Notes under the pieces: generated by a model
The model's input: only the letters and a program-made list of their open reading frames with translations
What the model was told of the DNA's origin: nothing
The model's database searches: none
Assembly: GCA_963834715.1 (NCBI GenBank)
Contig: CAWIDE010000006.1
Location: 930,001-994,000, forward strand
From: CAVSUZ01 sp963834715
GTDB lineage: Bacteria; Pseudomonadota; Alphaproteobacteria; Acetobacterales; Acetobacteraceae
Direction of reading: 5' to 3'
Length of the DNA: 64,000 bases
Shown here: positions 52,701 through 62,178 of the stretch, one piece after another
Layout of the letters: the number at the start of each line of letters is the position of its first letter
How positions within the stretch are numbered: position 1 is the stretch's first letter
Position numbers and translations under genes: made by a program

Positions 52701-55661
52701 ATGGCGTCTACGCAAGGCTGTGTCGAGCTGGTCAACAGTCGCGTGATCGAAGGATGGATTGACATTCGCCAAGCCGGCGAAATTGCGCTCTATATTGATG
52801 GGATAGAACTTCAACGGCAGGTGCCGCGTATTACCCGGGTTGACGTCACTCGTGCCGGCTATCCTGGGGGAATGGGCTTCCGCTTCTACGTTGCGGCATT
52901 GAGACTGGAACCGGGCCCGCACACTGTCGAGATAGCGCCCATAATAGAAGACCGTCCCCAGAGCTTTTTATCTGGTGTCGGTATTGACCACTCCGCTTTC
53001 GAACTCACGATTCCTCACCCAACGTTTTCTGAGCCGGGAGTGATCGACATTCTTCGGGACGAATACGCCATAAAACCCGAAATTCGACGTCTTCTAATTG
53101 CTGATCCTAAGATAAACTACCGGCCAGATAATTGGCTCGGCGATGTTATCTTCGTTGATGGAGCGCCTAACTCGCCTTCTAGTAGATACCGCATCTTCAA
53201 TATCCAGAATGAGCTCGTGCGGTTAGGCTATGACTGCTGCGCTCTCCTAGAACATGAGCTATGGCGGGTCGTGGACGGCAGCTATTCAGCCAAGGCAATC
53301 CATTTTTTCCGGTGTCCCTTCTCGGGTGTTTTTTCGGATGCCGGAAGAGCTGCGCGGGAGCGAGGAACTCGAATCAGCTATGACATCGATGACCTTGCCT
53401 TTGATCCCAACGTTTTGCCCTACGTGGACGGGTTACGGAAACTAACCTATGCTGAGATCGAGCAATATCGATTGGGGATGCTTGAGTATGGTAGTTTTAT
53501 AAAATTTGCAGATTTCTGTACAACATCAACGGCCTACCTAGCGCGTCGTCTGCAAACCATCAGTCCTAGAGTGTCCGTTGTCGTCAATTCGATCGGCCAT
53601 TCTTTATTTTCCTACCCTTATAGGCGTTCGCGCGAAGTATCTAGTACCGTTCGCATAGGATACTATCCCGGCACAGGTACACATCAATCGGACTTTGCGG
53701 TCGCTGTTGGTGCGCTGCGCCGCGTATTGGAAAGGTTCTCCCATGTTCGATTCCGGCTCGTCGGGCCACTGGATGTCGCGGAGTTTCCGGACCTTATGCG
53801 ACTCGCGGACTCAATTGAACGCTTCGACCTGATGCCATACTCAGAAATGCTGCTCAATATGGCCGAATGCGACATAACGATCGCCCCACTGGAATGCGCA
53901 AATCCTTATTGTGAGGCGAAGAGCGAGCTGAAGTACTTCGAGGGAGCTCTTACGGGGTCGGTGGTAGTCGCATCCCCCACTGAAACGTACTCGCAAGCGA
54001 TAGAGAATGGCAGAACTGGTTTCCTGGCAAACTCCTCGGCCGAATGGTTCGATTATCTTTGCAGAGTCATTGAAGATCCAGAACTGAGGGCCGATATTCA
54101 GCAGGCTGCCAAGATTGATGCTCGGGAGCGCTATCATGCATGCACAGCCACAAAGCAATTTCTTGAGGCCGCTTCGATAGCACATACCGTATCTTGCTCC
54201 TCTCCGGCCTTGCATAATGGAGCCACCTGGAGCTCCCAACCGGGTGCGCCACGTTCCTGCGACGCCGGGGAGTCCATGGACATCGGCTTCGTTGTCCCAC
54301 CACTTTTGATCGGCTCCGGCGGCCACCGCAAGGTTCTGAAGCTGTGCCATGATCTCGATCAGACGGGTCATAAAGTGACCATGTATATCCTCGGAGGCAG
54401 ATCAACCGCAGAAAACAAGGAACTCATACGACGCCACTATTACCCATTCGCGGGAAGGATTTTTCGATATAACGGTGCAATTCAGAGTCACAGGTTTTTG
54501 GTCGCGACGTCATGGGAGACGGCCTATGTTGTTAGGCGACACCTTGATTGTGTGGGGGCACCTGTGTACTTCGTGCAGGACTTTGAGCCGATGTTTATGC
54601 CCGTAGGCTCCGATTACCTAAAGGCTTTCGCTACTTACACGTTTGGATACCAGACGATCTGCTTCGGGAGATGGGTTGCAGAACAACTCGGTCGCGAACT
54701 GGGCCTATCAGTCGACATAATTCCATTTTCTCTCGATAAGTCAACTTACTACCCAAGGCGTGACGGCGTAGCAAAAGTAAAGAGTGTGCTCTTGTTTGCC
54801 CGCCCTTCTCAGAGTCGAAGAGCATTCGAGCTGGCCTGTGAGGCTCTGGAGATCGTGGCGCGAAGGCTGTCTTCGGTGCAGATCGGATTTTACGGCGAAG
54901 ACACCTACGGAATCCAAAGGTTCAGCTACATTAACTATGGCCTCATTACGTCGGGAAGCGAGCTGGCTGATCTCTACAGGAGCAGCACAGTTGGAGTATG
55001 TCTGTCTCCTACCAACCCAAGCATGGTCGGCTACGAGATGATGGCATGCGGGATGGCTCTCGTCGACCTTGACCTGCCGGGATCAGAAGTCAATTTTGGT
55101 GGAAAGGATATCGTATATTTTGCCTCGCCGACGGCGGAGGCCATCGCCGACCAAATCTGTCTCGCCCTCGAGGATGACCAACTTCGCGCCTGCCGCGTAG
55201 CCGCCGGGATCGCACTGACCTCTCAGATGCAGTTGGATGAAAGTGTTGCTCTTGAGTTTGCCGGGCACTTGCGGGCACGTTTAAACTATCAACAATCGTC
55301 GAACCGGCCGAGTGAGGATTGCCAGGGCTCTGTGGTGCCAGTTGCTGCCCAATGTTCCCATCCGCCATCGATGGGGCCGGTCCAGCCAACCACAAATGGC
55401 CACACGTTTGAACCGATGCCTGGCCCGGATTCCGTCCAGCATGCGGCGAAGGACATCCGCATCGGCGATCCATGCTCTACCGCCAGTCAGGGCGGACGGG
55501 GCGATCACTCTGATGCCCCTCATCCAGCACGAATGGGGCCAAGCTGGGCAGCTCCGGACCGCTTCAAGGGCTCCACGAAACACTCCAATCCGAAGCGTAC
55601 ACTTCGAACCCGCAAAAACCTCGAAGTGACCCCTTCGACTCCCCAAAAATCCCCCAAGTGA
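52701..55661 (+). CDS. Large double GT-B glycosyltransferase
   Basis: The 986-residue protein has four parts. Residues 1-95 are a beta module shared with the divergent gene. Residues 150-490 are a GT4-like enzyme (VDGAPNSPSSRYRIFNIQNE, RISYDIDDLAFDP, then IGYYPGTGTHQSDF and CEAKSELKYFEGALTG). Residues 525-865 are a second enzyme of the WsaF/rhamnan-synthesis type (IGFVVPPLLIGSGGHRKVLK, VYFVQDFEPMFMPVG, YEMMACGMALVDLDLPGSEV). The final 120 residues are Pro/Ser-rich without homology and run into a 32-bp tandem repeat. Two catalytic domains on one chain suggest addition of two consecutive sugars. The tail may be read-through after a lost stop. Confidence 0.82.
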   Translation: MASTQGCVELVNSRVIEGWIDIRQAGEIALYIDGIELQRQVPRITRVDVTRAGYPGGMGFRFYVAALRLEPGPHTVEIAPIIEDRPQSFLSGVGIDHSAFELTIPHPTFSEPGVIDILRDEYAIKPEIRRLLIADPKINYRPDNWLGDVIFVDGAPNSPSSRYRIFNIQNELVRLGYDCCALLEHELWRVVDGSYSAKAIHFFRCPFSGVFSDAGRAARERGTRISYDIDDLAFDPNVLPYVDGLRKLTYAEIEQYRLGMLEYGSFIKFADFCTTSTAYLARRLQTISPRVSVVVNSIGHSLFSYPYRRSREVSSTVRIGYYPGTGTHQSDFAVAVGALRRVLERFSHVRFRLVGPLDVAEFPDLMRLADSIERFDLMPYSEMLLNMAECDITIAPLECANPYCEAKSELKYFEGALTGSVVVASPTETYSQAIENGRTGFLANSSAEWFDYLCRVIEDPELRADIQQAAKIDARERYHACTATKQFLEAASIAHTVSCSSPALHNGATWSSQPGAPRSCDAGESMDIGFVVPPLLIGSGGHRKVLKLCHDLDQTGHKVTMYILGGRSTAENKELIRRHYYPFAGRIFRYNGAIQSHRFLVATSWETAYVVRRHLDCVGAPVYFVQDFEPMFMPVGSDYLKAFATYTFGYQTICFGRWVAEQLGRELGLSVDIIPFSLDKSTYYPRRDGVAKVKSVLLFARPSQSRRAFELACEALEIVARRLSSVQIGFYGEDTYGIQRFSYINYGLITSGSELADLYRSSTVGVCLSPTNPSMVGYEMMACGMALVDLDLPGSEVNFGGKDIVYFASPTAEAIADQICLALEDDQLRACRVAAGIALTSQMQLDESVALEFAGHLRARLNYQQSSNRPSEDCQGSVVPVAAQCSHPPSMGPVQPTTNGHTFEPMPGPDSVQHAAKDIRIGDPCSTASQGGRGDHSDAPHPARMGPSWAAPDRFKGSTKHSNPKRTLRTRKNLEVTPSTPQKSPK

Positions 55662-55752
55662 CCCCTTCGCTCCCCCGAAAATCGCCCAAGTGACCCTTTC
55701 GACCCCGCCAAAACCCGCCAAGTGACCCTTTCCAAAACCCACCCTCACCCCT
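55625..55752. repeat. Four tandem 32-bp units
   Basis: AGTGACC recurs at 55625, 55657, 55689 and 55721, exactly 32 bp apart, each followed by a CCTTTCG-like and a C/A-rich segment. Units are about 70-80% alike. Because 32 is not a multiple of three, the repeat cannot be a conserved peptide repeat; it overlaps the tail of the glycosyltransferase frame and precedes the valS end. Confidence 0.8.
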
Positions 55753-55810
55753 TCTCCCCGCCAACCCGTACCTTATATATAAGGAACGATCCCGACCCGC
55801 ACCATCCGGC

Positions 55811-58510
55811 CTACCCAATCCTCCCCAGCGCCGCCTCCAACCGAGCCACCTCCGCCCGCAGTCCCGCCAACCTCTCCCTCGTCTCCTCCACTACCTCCTC
55901 CGGAGCCCTGCTCACGAACTCCGCATTCCCCAACTTCCCCTCCAGCCTCGAAACCTCCCCAGCCGCCCGATCCCGCTCCCGCTCCAACCGAGCCCGCTCC
56001 GCCGCCAGATCAATCAACCCTGCCAACGGCACCACCACCGTCGCCTCATCCAGCACCACCTGGGCCGAGCCTGCCGGCATCGCCCCCTCCAGCCTCTCCA
56101 CGCCGGAAGCCCGCGCCAACTGCCGGATCGCCTCGATCCACCGTCCGGCCCTGGCCACACTCTCCGCCGCCGCATCCCGTAACAAAACAGGCGCCAACAC
56201 CGACGGGGGCACGTTCATCTCGGCCCGCACCGCGCGAACCTCGCCGATCAGCCGCACCACCCAATCAAGCTCCGCCCGAGCCGCCTCCGGCTCCGCCACC
56301 GGGGCCGCCTCCGGCCACGAGGCACGAATCAAGCCGAACGGCGCCCCGTAGCCAAACCGGTCCCAAAGCTCCTCGGTCACATAGGGTATCGCGGGGTGCA
56401 GCAGCCGCAGCACAACCCCCAGGACATAGGCCGCGGTCCCTCGCACCTCCCGGGCCGCCTCGGTCTCGCCCTCAGCCAGAACCGGCTTGGCAAACTCCAG
56501 GAACCAGTCGCAGAACGTGTTCCACACGAACCGGTAGCAGGCCCCCGCATACTCATCCAACCGATACTCCTCCAGCGCCCCCGTCGCCTGCTCGATCGCG
56601 CTATTGGCCGCATCCAGCACCCACCGGGTCAGCGGCAACCGCGCCGCCCACGGATCGAACCCCGCATCCGGCCGGATCCCGTTCATCTCGCAGAACCGGG
56701 CGGCATTCCACAGCTTGGTGACGAAGCTGCGGTAGCTCTCCACCCGAGCAGGCCCCAGCTTGATGTCCCGCCCCAGCCCTGTCAGCGAGCATATCGTGAA
56801 CCGCAGAGCATCGGCCCCATACCGGTCGATCAGCTCCAAGGGATCCATAACGTTTCCCTTGGTCTTGGACATCTTCTGCCCGCGCTCGTCGCGCACCAGG
56901 CCGTGGATATATACCGTCTCGAACGGCACCTCCCCCATAAAGTGCAGGCCCATCATCATCATCCGGGCCACCCAGAAGAAGATGATGTCGAACCCCGTTA
57001 CCAGGACGCTGGTCGGGTAATACCGCGCGAGCTCCGGCGTCTGCTCGGGCCACCCCAGCGTCGAGAACGGCCACAGCGCCGAGCTGAACCACGTGTCCAG
57101 AACATCCTCGTCCTGCACCAACGGCTCATCCCGCCCATACGCCTCGGCGGCCTGCTCCCAGGCCTCCTCCTCGCTATACGCCACAAAGACCTTCCCATCC
57201 GGCCCATACCAGGCCGGTATCCGGTGCCCCCACCAGAGCTGGCGGGAGATGCACCACGGCTGGATGTCCCGCATCCAGGCGAAATAGGTGTTCTCCCACT
57301 GCCTCGGCACGAATACCGTCCGCCCCTGTTCCACGGCCTCAATGGCTGGCTTCGCCAAGACATCGGCTCGCGCGTACCACTGCGTCGTCAGCCGAGGCTC
57401 AATCGGCACCCCTCCCCGGTCCCCATGCGGCACCTGATGCACATGGGCCTCCGTCTTCTCCAGCAGCCCCAGCCGCTCCACCTCGGCCACGATGGCCTTC
57501 CGGGCCACGAATTGGTCCTTGCCCTCCAGCGACCGCAGGAACCCCGGATCGGCCACCCCCTCGACCGGGGCAATCACATCCGCAATTTCCCCCAGCACGA
57601 CCTGCGCCGCGGGGTCCAGAATGCTCGGCATCGGCAACCCATGCCGCTGCCCCACCACGAAGTCGTTGAAATCATGCGCCGGCGTGATCTTCACCGCCCC
57701 GGTGCCCTTCTCCGGGTCGGAATACTGATCGGCGATCACCGGGATGCGCCGGCCCACCAGAGGCAAGATAACCTGCCGGCCCACCAAGCCCCGCCATCGA
57801 GGGTCATCCGGATGAACGGCCACGGCCGTATCCCCCAGCATCGTCTCCGGCCGCGTCGTAGCGACGGTGATAAACTGCCCCGCCTCCCCCTCAATCGGGT
57901 ACCGCACAAACCACAGGTGCCCCCGGACCTCCCGGTTCTCCACCTCCAGGTCGGAAATCGCCGTCAGCAGCGCCGGGTCCCAGTTCACCAGCCGCCGGTC
58001 GCGGTAGATCAGCCCCTCCCGGTACAGCGTCACGAACACCCGCAGCACCGCAGCCGACAGCCCCTGATCCATCGTGAACCGCTCGCGCGGCCAATCGAGC
58101 GATGCCCCCAGCCGCCGAAGCTGCCGGGTAATCGCCCCGCCCAACTCCGCCTTCCACTGCCAGACCCGCTGGACGAACGCCTCGCGGCCCATGGAGCGGC
58201 GGTCCATATTCCCCCCGCCCTGAGCCAGCAGCCGCTCCACCACCATCTGCGTCGCAATCCCCGCGTGGTCCGTCCCGGGCTGCCACAGCACGTCCCGGCC
58301 CTGCATGCGCCGGAACCGCACCAGCGCGTCCTGGATGGTGAACGTCAGGGCGTGCCCCATGTGCAGGCTGCCGGTGACGTTCGGCGGCGGGATCATGATG
58401 GTAAACGGGCGAGCAGGGCTATCCGGGTCGCAGGCGAACGCGCCGCTCTCTTCCCACCCTTGGTAGATCCGGGGTTCGATATCCGCCGGGTTGTAGGTCT
58501 TCTCTAACAT
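55811..58510 (-). CDS. valS: Valyl-tRNA synthetase
   Basis: This is a class I aminoacyl-tRNA synthetase charging tRNA-Val. The 899-residue protein has the HIGH-type motif PPPNVTGSLHMGHAL (about residues 42-56), the editing domain with TTRPETMLGDTAVAVHP, the KMSKS-type motif GQKMSKTKGNVMDP (about residues 542-555) and a C-terminal coiled-coil arm (LIDLAAERARLERERDRAAG). No defects. In relatives popZ/DUF2497 is directly upstream; here about 4 kb of other genes separates them. Confidence 0.97.
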   Translation of the reverse strand: MLEKTYNPADIEPRIYQGWEESGAFACDPDSPARPFTIMIPPPNVTGSLHMGHALTFTIQDALVRFRRMQGRDVLWQPGTDHAGIATQMVVERLLAQGGGNMDRRSMGREAFVQRVWQWKAELGGAITRQLRRLGASLDWPRERFTMDQGLSAAVLRVFVTLYREGLIYRDRRLVNWDPALLTAISDLEVENREVRGHLWFVRYPIEGEAGQFITVATTRPETMLGDTAVAVHPDDPRWRGLVGRQVILPLVGRRIPVIADQYSDPEKGTGAVKITPAHDFNDFVVGQRHGLPMPSILDPAAQVVLGEIADVIAPVEGVADPGFLRSLEGKDQFVARKAIVAEVERLGLLEKTEAHVHQVPHGDRGGVPIEPRLTTQWYARADVLAKPAIEAVEQGRTVFVPRQWENTYFAWMRDIQPWCISRQLWWGHRIPAWYGPDGKVFVAYSEEEAWEQAAEAYGRDEPLVQDEDVLDTWFSSALWPFSTLGWPEQTPELARYYPTSVLVTGFDIIFFWVARMMMMGLHFMGEVPFETVYIHGLVRDERGQKMSKTKGNVMDPLELIDRYGADALRFTICSLTGLGRDIKLGPARVESYRSFVTKLWNAARFCEMNGIRPDAGFDPWAARLPLTRWVLDAANSAIEQATGALEEYRLDEYAGACYRFVWNTFCDWFLEFAKPVLAEGETEAAREVRGTAAYVLGVVLRLLHPAIPYVTEELWDRFGYGAPFGLIRASWPEAAPVAEPEAARAELDWVVRLIGEVRAVRAEMNVPPSVLAPVLLRDAAAESVARAGRWIEAIRQLARASGVERLEGAMPAGSAQVVLDEATVVVPLAGLIDLAAERARLERERDRAAGEVSRLEGKLGNAEFVSRAPEEVVEETRERLAGLRAEVARLEAALGRIG

Positions 58511-58519
58511 AGACCCTTG

Positions 58520-59473
58520 TTAGCCGGGGGCGTGGCCCTCCTCCAAGCGCTTCGCCACAGCAGGCCCGGCCGGGGCGCCGGAAATCGTTGTAATCCCCTC
58601 CAGCCAGGGCGTGACAACCTCCGGATGTGCCTTGAGATGCGCCAAAGCCGCCTGCTGGCCGGTCTGCTTTCCCTTCTCCACCGCGACCATCATCTGGTTC
58701 TCCATCGGAACCGAAAACCGAAGTTGCCCGAGCAACCGGCTAAGGTTCGGACAAGCCTGGGGCAGGCCGGGACGGACTAGGGTATAGACCGTCGCGCCAC
58801 CGTAATTCGGCCCGAAATACTTGTCCCCTCCGGCCAGATACGTGAGGTGGTACAGCACGTTCATCGGATGCGGTTCCCAGGCCAGGAACACGATCCACTT
58901 CTTCCGCGCCACATCCCGAGCCACCTCCGCCAGCATCCCCTGCTCCGAGGAAGCGACCAGGCGCCAGCCCTTAAGCCCGAATTCGCCCGCGTTGATCATC
59001 CGCTCGATCGACAGATTGCCCGGCGCCCCCGGTTCGATCCCGTAGATCCGCTTATCAAACCGGTCCGCGAAACGCTGCAGGTCCGCCACGCTCTTCACCC
59101 CGGCCGCGGCCACGTAGTCCGGCACCGCGAGCGTGTATTTGGCCCCCGTAAGGTTCGCGCCCAGCCGGACGACCTTCTTCTGATCGATAAGCGGCGTGGC
59201 GAACTTCGACTGCGCCGGCATCCAATTGCCCTGGAACGCATCGATCTGGCCGTTCGCCAGCGCCTGGAAGATGACGGGCACGGACAGTGTCTCGGCCTGG
59301 GGCTGATAGCCGAGGGCGTCCAGGACCGTGACAGCCATTCCGTCGGTCGTGGCGATATCCGTCCATGGCGGCTGACCGAACGTCACCTTCCGGCAGGACG
59401 CGGGATCCGCTCTGGCCGGCCCAACCAGCGCAAAAACCATAGCCACAGCAAGCAGCAACAATTTCCCATCCAT
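58520..59473 (-). CDS. choX: Choline/betaine ABC transporter substrate-binding protein
   Basis: This is a periplasmic binding protein of the OpuAC/ChoX class. The signal peptide (LLLLAVAMVFALVGPARA) precedes a mature domain with WTDIATTDGMAVTVLDALGY, AFQGNWMPAQSKFATPL and the aromatic-box region FLAWEPHPMNVLYHLTYLAGG. ATG 59473 is chosen since GGGGAGG lies six bases before it; an in-frame TTG (59491) overlaps the betC stop. It lies directly downstream of the choline-sulfatase gene. Permease and ATPase genes are not in the window. Confidence 0.88.
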   Translation of the reverse strand: MDGKLLLLAVAMVFALVGPARADPASCRKVTFGQPPWTDIATTDGMAVTVLDALGYQPQAETLSVPVIFQALANGQIDAFQGNWMPAQSKFATPLIDQKKVVRLGANLTGAKYTLAVPDYVAAAGVKSVADLQRFADRFDKRIYGIEPGAPGNLSIERMINAGEFGLKGWRLVASSEQGMLAEVARDVARKKWIVFLAWEPHPMNVLYHLTYLAGGDKYFGPNYGGATVYTLVRPGLPQACPNLSRLLGQLRFSVPMENQMMVAVEKGKQTGQQAALAHLKAHPEVVTPWLEGITTISGAPAGPAVAKRLEEGHAPG

Positions 59474-59487
59474 CGACATCCTCCCCG

Positions 59488-61014
59488 TCAACGCGTGACC
59501 CGTGGAAAACGGGCCCGCGCCTCAAGCTCGTCCAGCTTGAGGTGGTTCCGCATATATTGCTGAGAGGCATCGACAAACGGCTGGAACTCCCAGGATTGGA
59601 CGCGCCCCTCCCGCAGTGAGGCGGCAATAAAATGCCTCCGCTTCTGGCTTTCACGCACTGCGCGGTCGAGGACAGGTAAATCCCACCGCTCGGCGACTTC
59701 CGCGCGAAATGCCGAAACGACCCCTGTTTGGGCAGGCTCCTGAGCGAGGTTGCGCCGCTCGTCCGGATCGGCCGCCAGATCGTAAAGCTGGTCTGGATCG
59801 GCCGGACAAAGGATGAATTTCCATCGTTCACGTCGGATCATTACGATAGGGGCGATAGCACCTTCGGCAAGATATTCCCCAAGCGCCAGATCCTGCCCCG
59901 CGTGGCCCGAAAGCTCTGGAAGCAGGCTACGTCCATCCGGCTTTATGGCGTAGTCCGGCTCGGCACCGTCGGCAGCGATTGCTGCGAGCGTCGGCAGGAT
60001 ATCCAGCAGCGAGCCGGCACTTTCCGCCACCCGAGCGGGAAAAAGCCGCGGCGCATGCACAATCAGCGGCACGCGGCTCGCTGGCTCGAAGAACGACATC
60101 TTGTACCAGAGCCCATGCTCACCCAGCAGCTCCCCGTGGTCGGCAAGGAAAACGGTAATGGTGTCCTCGGAAAGGGCGCAGGCGGTCAGAGCGTCCAGGA
60201 TCTCGCCGATGCGGTCGTCCACATAAGCGAGGGCGCCGTAGTAGGCATGACGCGCCCGGCGCACTTCCTCTAGCGTAACTGGCCTTTCATCGAGCCCAAT
60301 TACGTGGCGAAGTCGAAGGCTGTGCGGATCGGCAGCCGGCTGATCGTTCCTCGGCATGTCGATCGCTTCGTGTGCGAAGCGATTCCAGTATTCCGCCGTG
60401 ATGGCAAAGGGATCGTGCGGGTGGGTAAAGGAGACGACGAGGCAGAAGGGCCGGGGATCGCTGCTGCGGGCAATATCGAAAATCTGCCGCCGGGCCACGA
60501 AAGCCACCTCGTCATCGAAGTCGATTTGGTTGCTGCGGATGCAGAGCCCCGCTTCGGTTATCGAATCCATGTTGTGGTACCAGTCGGGCCGGTGTTCCGG
60601 TCTGTTCCAGTCCGGCGTCCAGCCGAAATCGGCGGGATAAATGTCAGTGGTCAGCCGCTGCTCGAAGCCATGAAGTTGGTCTGGGCCACAGAAATGCATC
60701 TTTCCGGCCAGGATCGTCCGGTATCCGGCGGCGCGCAGGTAATGCGCGAAGGTAGGAATGTCAGCCGCGAAGTGTGCGGCATTGTCGTAAACGCCGGATC
60801 GCGAAGGCAGCAGCCCGGACATCAGAACCGCGCGAGCTGGAGCGCAAAGCGGGCTTACGCAGTGGAAATGGCGAAACACGACGCCGCTTTCCGCCAGGCG
60901 GTCGATATTCGGTGTCCGGGCCACTTGGTTGCCCCAGGCCGGCAGAGCCGAGGCCGCGAGCTGGTCGGCCATCAGCATGAGTATGTTGGGTCGGCGAGAC
61001 ACGGTCTCCTCCAC
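59488..61014 (-). CDS. betC: Choline-sulfatase
   Basis: This is a type I sulfatase converting choline O-sulfate to choline and sulfate. The 508-residue protein has the formylglycine motif CAPAR (in HCVSPLCAPARAVLMSG, about residues 52-68), metal ligands in PNILMLMADQL and FLADHGELLGEHGLWYKMSF (about residues 290-309), and the BetC C-terminal region (ERWDLPVLDRAVRESQKRRHF). It overlaps or abuts choX on the same strand, so choline sulfate is probably cleaved in the cytoplasm or captured choline is imported for betaine synthesis. A formylglycine-generating enzyme is not visible here. Confidence 0.93.
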   Translation of the reverse strand: MEETVSRRPNILMLMADQLAASALPAWGNQVARTPNIDRLAESGVVFRHFHCVSPLCAPARAVLMSGLLPSRSGVYDNAAHFAADIPTFAHYLRAAGYRTILAGKMHFCGPDQLHGFEQRLTTDIYPADFGWTPDWNRPEHRPDWYHNMDSITEAGLCIRSNQIDFDDEVAFVARRQIFDIARSSDPRPFCLVVSFTHPHDPFAITAEYWNRFAHEAIDMPRNDQPAADPHSLRLRHVIGLDERPVTLEEVRRARHAYYGALAYVDDRIGEILDALTACALSEDTITVFLADHGELLGEHGLWYKMSFFEPASRVPLIVHAPRLFPARVAESAGSLLDILPTLAAIAADGAEPDYAIKPDGRSLLPELSGHAGQDLALGEYLAEGAIAPIVMIRRERWKFILCPADPDQLYDLAADPDERRNLAQEPAQTGVVSAFRAEVAERWDLPVLDRAVRESQKRRHFIAASLREGRVQSWEFQPFVDASQQYMRNHLKLDELEARARFPRVTR

Positions 61015-61094
61015 AATGGCTGATTTACCACCGCTCGGTACGCTGGTGAGCGGGAAGGGGCGCTAACAGGAACCGTAGCTGGAGCAAGGGCGCG

Positions 61095-61529
61095 CTATTC
61101 GGCTTTTGGCGACCCCTCAAGGCGCCCCATTACTTGCCGCTCCTCGATCGCGCCAAGGCGCCCGGACATCTCCATTAGCTCGTGGGTGACCGCAGCCGAT
61201 GCCGCGGCAGCCGCTGCGCCCTTGGCCTCGGCTGTGACGATTTCCAGCCGGGTTTCGAGCCTCGTTACTGGTCGGCAGGCCGCACTAAGCGCCGACACGT
61301 TTTAACGGGAAGCCAACAGCAAATCGGCGCGGGCATGGAGACGATCAAGTTCGCGGGCCATGCGCTCCAAGCCGGCCATGATCTCGCGCTCGAGCTGTGG
61401 CTCTCCCTTAGATCTGCGGATCATGAGTTCCCGCGGGGACTCGAGCACCTCCATCTCCTTGGACGGCCGCGACCTTACGCGTCCACGCTTTTGCTGCTGA
61501 ACCCGCCCCTGACCGCGTGACCCCGCCAT
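61095..61529 (-). pseudogene. Small coiled-coil protein interrupted by an ochre codon
   Basis: I do not recognise the family. Two same-frame pieces encode a basic N-terminus (MAGSRGQGRVQQQKRGRVR) and amphipathic helices (LEREIMAGLERMARELDRLH, then after the stop RLETRLEIVTAEAKGAAAAA and HELMEMSGRLGAIEERQ). TAA at 61304-61302 separates LLASR from NVSALSA; a C-to-T change of CAA would explain it. Restored length is 144 residues. Heptad spacing suggests a coiled coil, with a phasin-like look. ATG 61529 has a G-rich binding site upstream. Confidence 0.55.
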
Positions 61530-61675
61530 ATTGGTTATCCCCCCTGTGGTGTCTCCGAGCATAATCCCCCCCCCCTCGTCCCGGTGTCAGCCTCTGCGGC
61601 TGGCCGTCGCCGCCGGGCGGCATCTGACGGGCCACTTCGCTGAACATCGCGCCCATAGGGAAAGCAGGCGCTCAG

Positions 61676-61699
61676 GTATCTTGTATGCTAGATACATAC
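61676..61699. promoter_or_regulatory. Palindromic operator upstream of marR
   Basis: Interleaved inverted repeats are visible: GTATC (61676) with GATAC (61691), and GTATG (61683) with CATAC (61695). They lie 48-71 bp before the MarR start. MarR proteins bind such A/T-containing palindromes, so autoregulation, with the DUF2000 gene as a target, is likely. Confidence 0.55.
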
Positions 61700-61746
61700 G
61701 CGCTAACAAAACTGGGCTCCCTGTTTTCCCACCGAAGCCAGGCAAG

Positions 61747-62166
61747 ATGGACCGCGTTGAGGACTGCATCGCCTTTCTGATCGGTAAAGCCGGCCAACAG
61801 ATAGCGCGGCGTGCGAGAGAGAAGCTGGCCGCCCACGGCGTGACGCCCGCACAATATGCCGTCCTCAAGGTGCTTTGGGAGCGCGATGGTCAGAGCGGGG
61901 CCGAGTTGGGCAGCCGTCTGCTTATCGACAGCGCAACAATCACCGGTCTCGTGGATCGCTTGCAAACTGCCGATCTGATCGAGCGCCGGTCCCACGACGA
62001 AGACCGGCGCATCAACAACCTGTTCCTGACCGGGCGTGGCAAGGCGCTGCACGGGCCGCTTGATGCGGCCATGGACCAGCTCAATGACGAGATCGCGCGC
62101 GAGATGGGCGACCAGGCGCAGGCGCTGTGGGCAGTGCTGCGCCGTCTCGGTGATCCCCGAAGCTGA
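61747..62166 (+). CDS. MarR family transcriptional regulator
   Basis: This 139-residue winged-helix regulator has HGVTPAQYAVLKVLWERDGQ (about residues 29-48), SRLLIDSATITGLVDRLQ (recognition helix) and the wing IERRSHDEDRRINNLFLTGRG with the conserved DxRxxxxxLT pattern. ATG 61747 is chosen by family start. It is followed after 12 bp by the DUF2000 gene, and a palindrome lies upstream. The ligand is unknown. Confidence 0.9.
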   Translation: MDRVEDCIAFLIGKAGQQIARRAREKLAAHGVTPAQYAVLKVLWERDGQSGAELGSRLLIDSATITGLVDRLQTADLIERRSHDEDRRINNLFLTGRGKALHGPLDAAMDQLNDEIAREMGDQAQALWAVLRRLGDPRS

Positions 62167-62178
62167 CTGACGAGAGGC

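Noticed and set aside
55625..55752. CRISPR array from regular 32-bp spacing
   Set aside because: The similarity extends through the whole unit with no unique spacers, no cas genes are nearby, and there are only four units.
56396..58507. A 703-codon open frame antisense to valS
   Set aside because: It is a GC-rich shadow of the valyl-tRNA synthetase gene, with no domain-like sequence of its own.
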